Of a DNA stretch of 15,376 nucleotides, positions 14,844 to 15,376 are shown in pieces; the stretch's first letter is position 1, and every line of letters starts with the position of its first letter. Origin of the DNA: Deltaproteobacteria bacterium (GTDB taxonomy: Bacteria > Desulfobacterota > Desulfobacteria > C00003060); the NCBI GenBank assembly GCA_030667105.1, contig DAOUWN010000008.1, positions 1 to 15,376 on the forward strand. Reading direction: 5' to 3'. The notes under the pieces were generated by a model. The model ran no database searches. It had not been told where the DNA came from and saw only the letters and a list, made by a program, of their open reading frames with translations. The translations under genes were made by a program, and so were the position numbers.

Positions 14844-15376
14844 ATGCTCATGTCCAAGCGAATCAGCGTCATCAAGCCATCTCCGACCCTGGCCATAAAT
14901 GCCAAGGCAGTGTCCATGCGACAGCAAGGCGTGGATGTGATCAGCTTTGGTGTTGGAGAGCCGGATTTCGATACACCCAAGCACATTAGGCAGGCGGCCG
15001 TGCGTGCAATGGAGGAGGGCTTCACACGGTACACTGCGGCAGGGGGCATGCCTGAGCTCAAAGACGCGATCATAGATAAATTCAGGGAGGACAACCACCT
15101 GACCTATGAGCGTGATTCGGTCATGGTTTCGTGCGGAGGCAAACACGTGCTCTATAACCTGGCCCAGGCTATCTTAGACCCGGGCGACGAGGTGGTCATT
15201 CCCAGTCCTTACTGGGTCTCTTATCCGCCCATCGTAGTTCTTGCCGGTGCAGAACCTGTGATTGTGGAAACAGGAGAGGCCAATGATTTTAAACTGTCCC
15301 CTGTAGCCCTTGATGATGTCATTACAGCCCGTACGAAGCTTCTGATTCTGAACAGTCCCTCCAATACGACCGGTTC
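14844..15376 (+). CDS. Class I aminotransferase, aspartate aminotransferase-like, N-terminal part (3' end outside window)
   Basis: Pyridoxal-phosphate enzyme that swaps amino groups between aspartate and 2-oxoglutarate or related pairs. 177 codons are in view, open to the right edge. The opening SKRISVIKPSPTLAINAKA and SFGVGEPDFDTPKHIRQA are characteristic of the bacterial I-gamma aspartate aminotransferase branch. TRYTAAGGMPELKDAI, CGGKHVLYNLAQAI and IPSPYWVSYPPIV follow in the expected order. The last residues, NSPSNTTG, are the cofactor-contacting NSPSNPTG motif with threonine for proline. The lysine that forms the Schiff base lies beyond the edge and cannot be checked. ATG 14844 has GGGAGGT five bases ahead; a second ATG at 14850 is possible but worse spaced. 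Exact substrate (aspartate, aromatic or other) is not settled. Confidence 0.92.
   Translation, partial: MLMSKRISVIKPSPTLAINAKAVSMRQQGVDVISFGVGEPDFDTPKHIRQAAVRAMEEGFTRYTAAGGMPELKDAIIDKFREDNHLTYERDSVMVSCGGKHVLYNLAQAILDPGDEVVIPSPYWVSYPPIVVLAGAEPVIVETGEANDFKLSPVALDDVITARTKLLILNSPSNTTG

Noticed and set aside
1..15376. CRISPR array, insertion sequence, tRNA, prophage or defence island
   Set aside because: No regularly spaced repeats, transposase or integrase motifs, terminal inverted repeats, tRNA-like folds or known defence domains were seen; all long genes are housekeeping, transport or signalling.

Overview
The window is about 15.4 kb of ordinary-looking bacterial chromosome, densely coded on both strands. 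It is best explained as a member of the Desulfobacterota (sulfate-reducing 'deltaproteobacteria'). The most specific clue is the adenylate kinase. Its LID carries the C-x5-H-x15-C-x2-C metal site known from Desulfovibrio gigas adenylate kinase. Large HDOD-type and hybrid histidine kinases and an rplM-rpsI-argC arrangement fit that group, but this lineage call is an inference. I see no phage genes, insertion sequence, CRISPR array, tRNA or rRNA.

Layout. (1) Positions 2-2290, plus strand: the C-terminal part of a UvrD/PcrA-type helicase cut by the window edge, then a rhomboid protease fused to a DnaJ C-terminal-like domain. (2) Positions 2383-3807, plus strand: a long-form class II aldolase-family enzyme with a very strong ribosome binding site. 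(3) Positions 3820-7912, minus strand: a two-gene signalling operon. The first gene is an HDOD-GAF-histidine kinase, transcribed from a near-consensus sigma-70 promoter. The second, overlapping gene is a REC-PAS-histidine kinase-REC hybrid. Neither protein has a DNA-binding or cyclic-nucleotide output domain, so a separate effector must exist. (4) Positions 7913-8253: a 341-base gap holding that promoter, a strong hairpin without a U-tract and a possible gene remnant. (5) Positions 8254-12352: adenylate kinase (minus) diverges from a plus-strand run rplM, rpsI, infA, argC, truA, which mixes translation genes with one arginine biosynthesis gene. The run ends in a hairpin that begins at the stop codon of the convergent gene. 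(6) Positions 12381-14642, minus strand: a ClC-type chloride channel or transporter with four CBS motifs. (7) Positions 14844-15376, plus strand: the N-terminal part of a class I aspartate aminotransferase-like enzyme, cut by the window edge.

Four predicted starts were moved from the longest open frame to the start with the better ribosome binding site or family length: the hybrid kinase (5730), rplM (9147) and infA (GTG 10075) were shortened, and clc is kept at a TTG (14642). The points most worth following up are the rhomboid-DnaJ fusion, the output-less kinase pair, the substrate of the long aldolase, an infA copy outside its usual locus, the ClC protein with valine at the proton-glutamate position and a double Bateman module, and the operator-like symmetry between clc and the aminotransferase. 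No wholly new system is evident.
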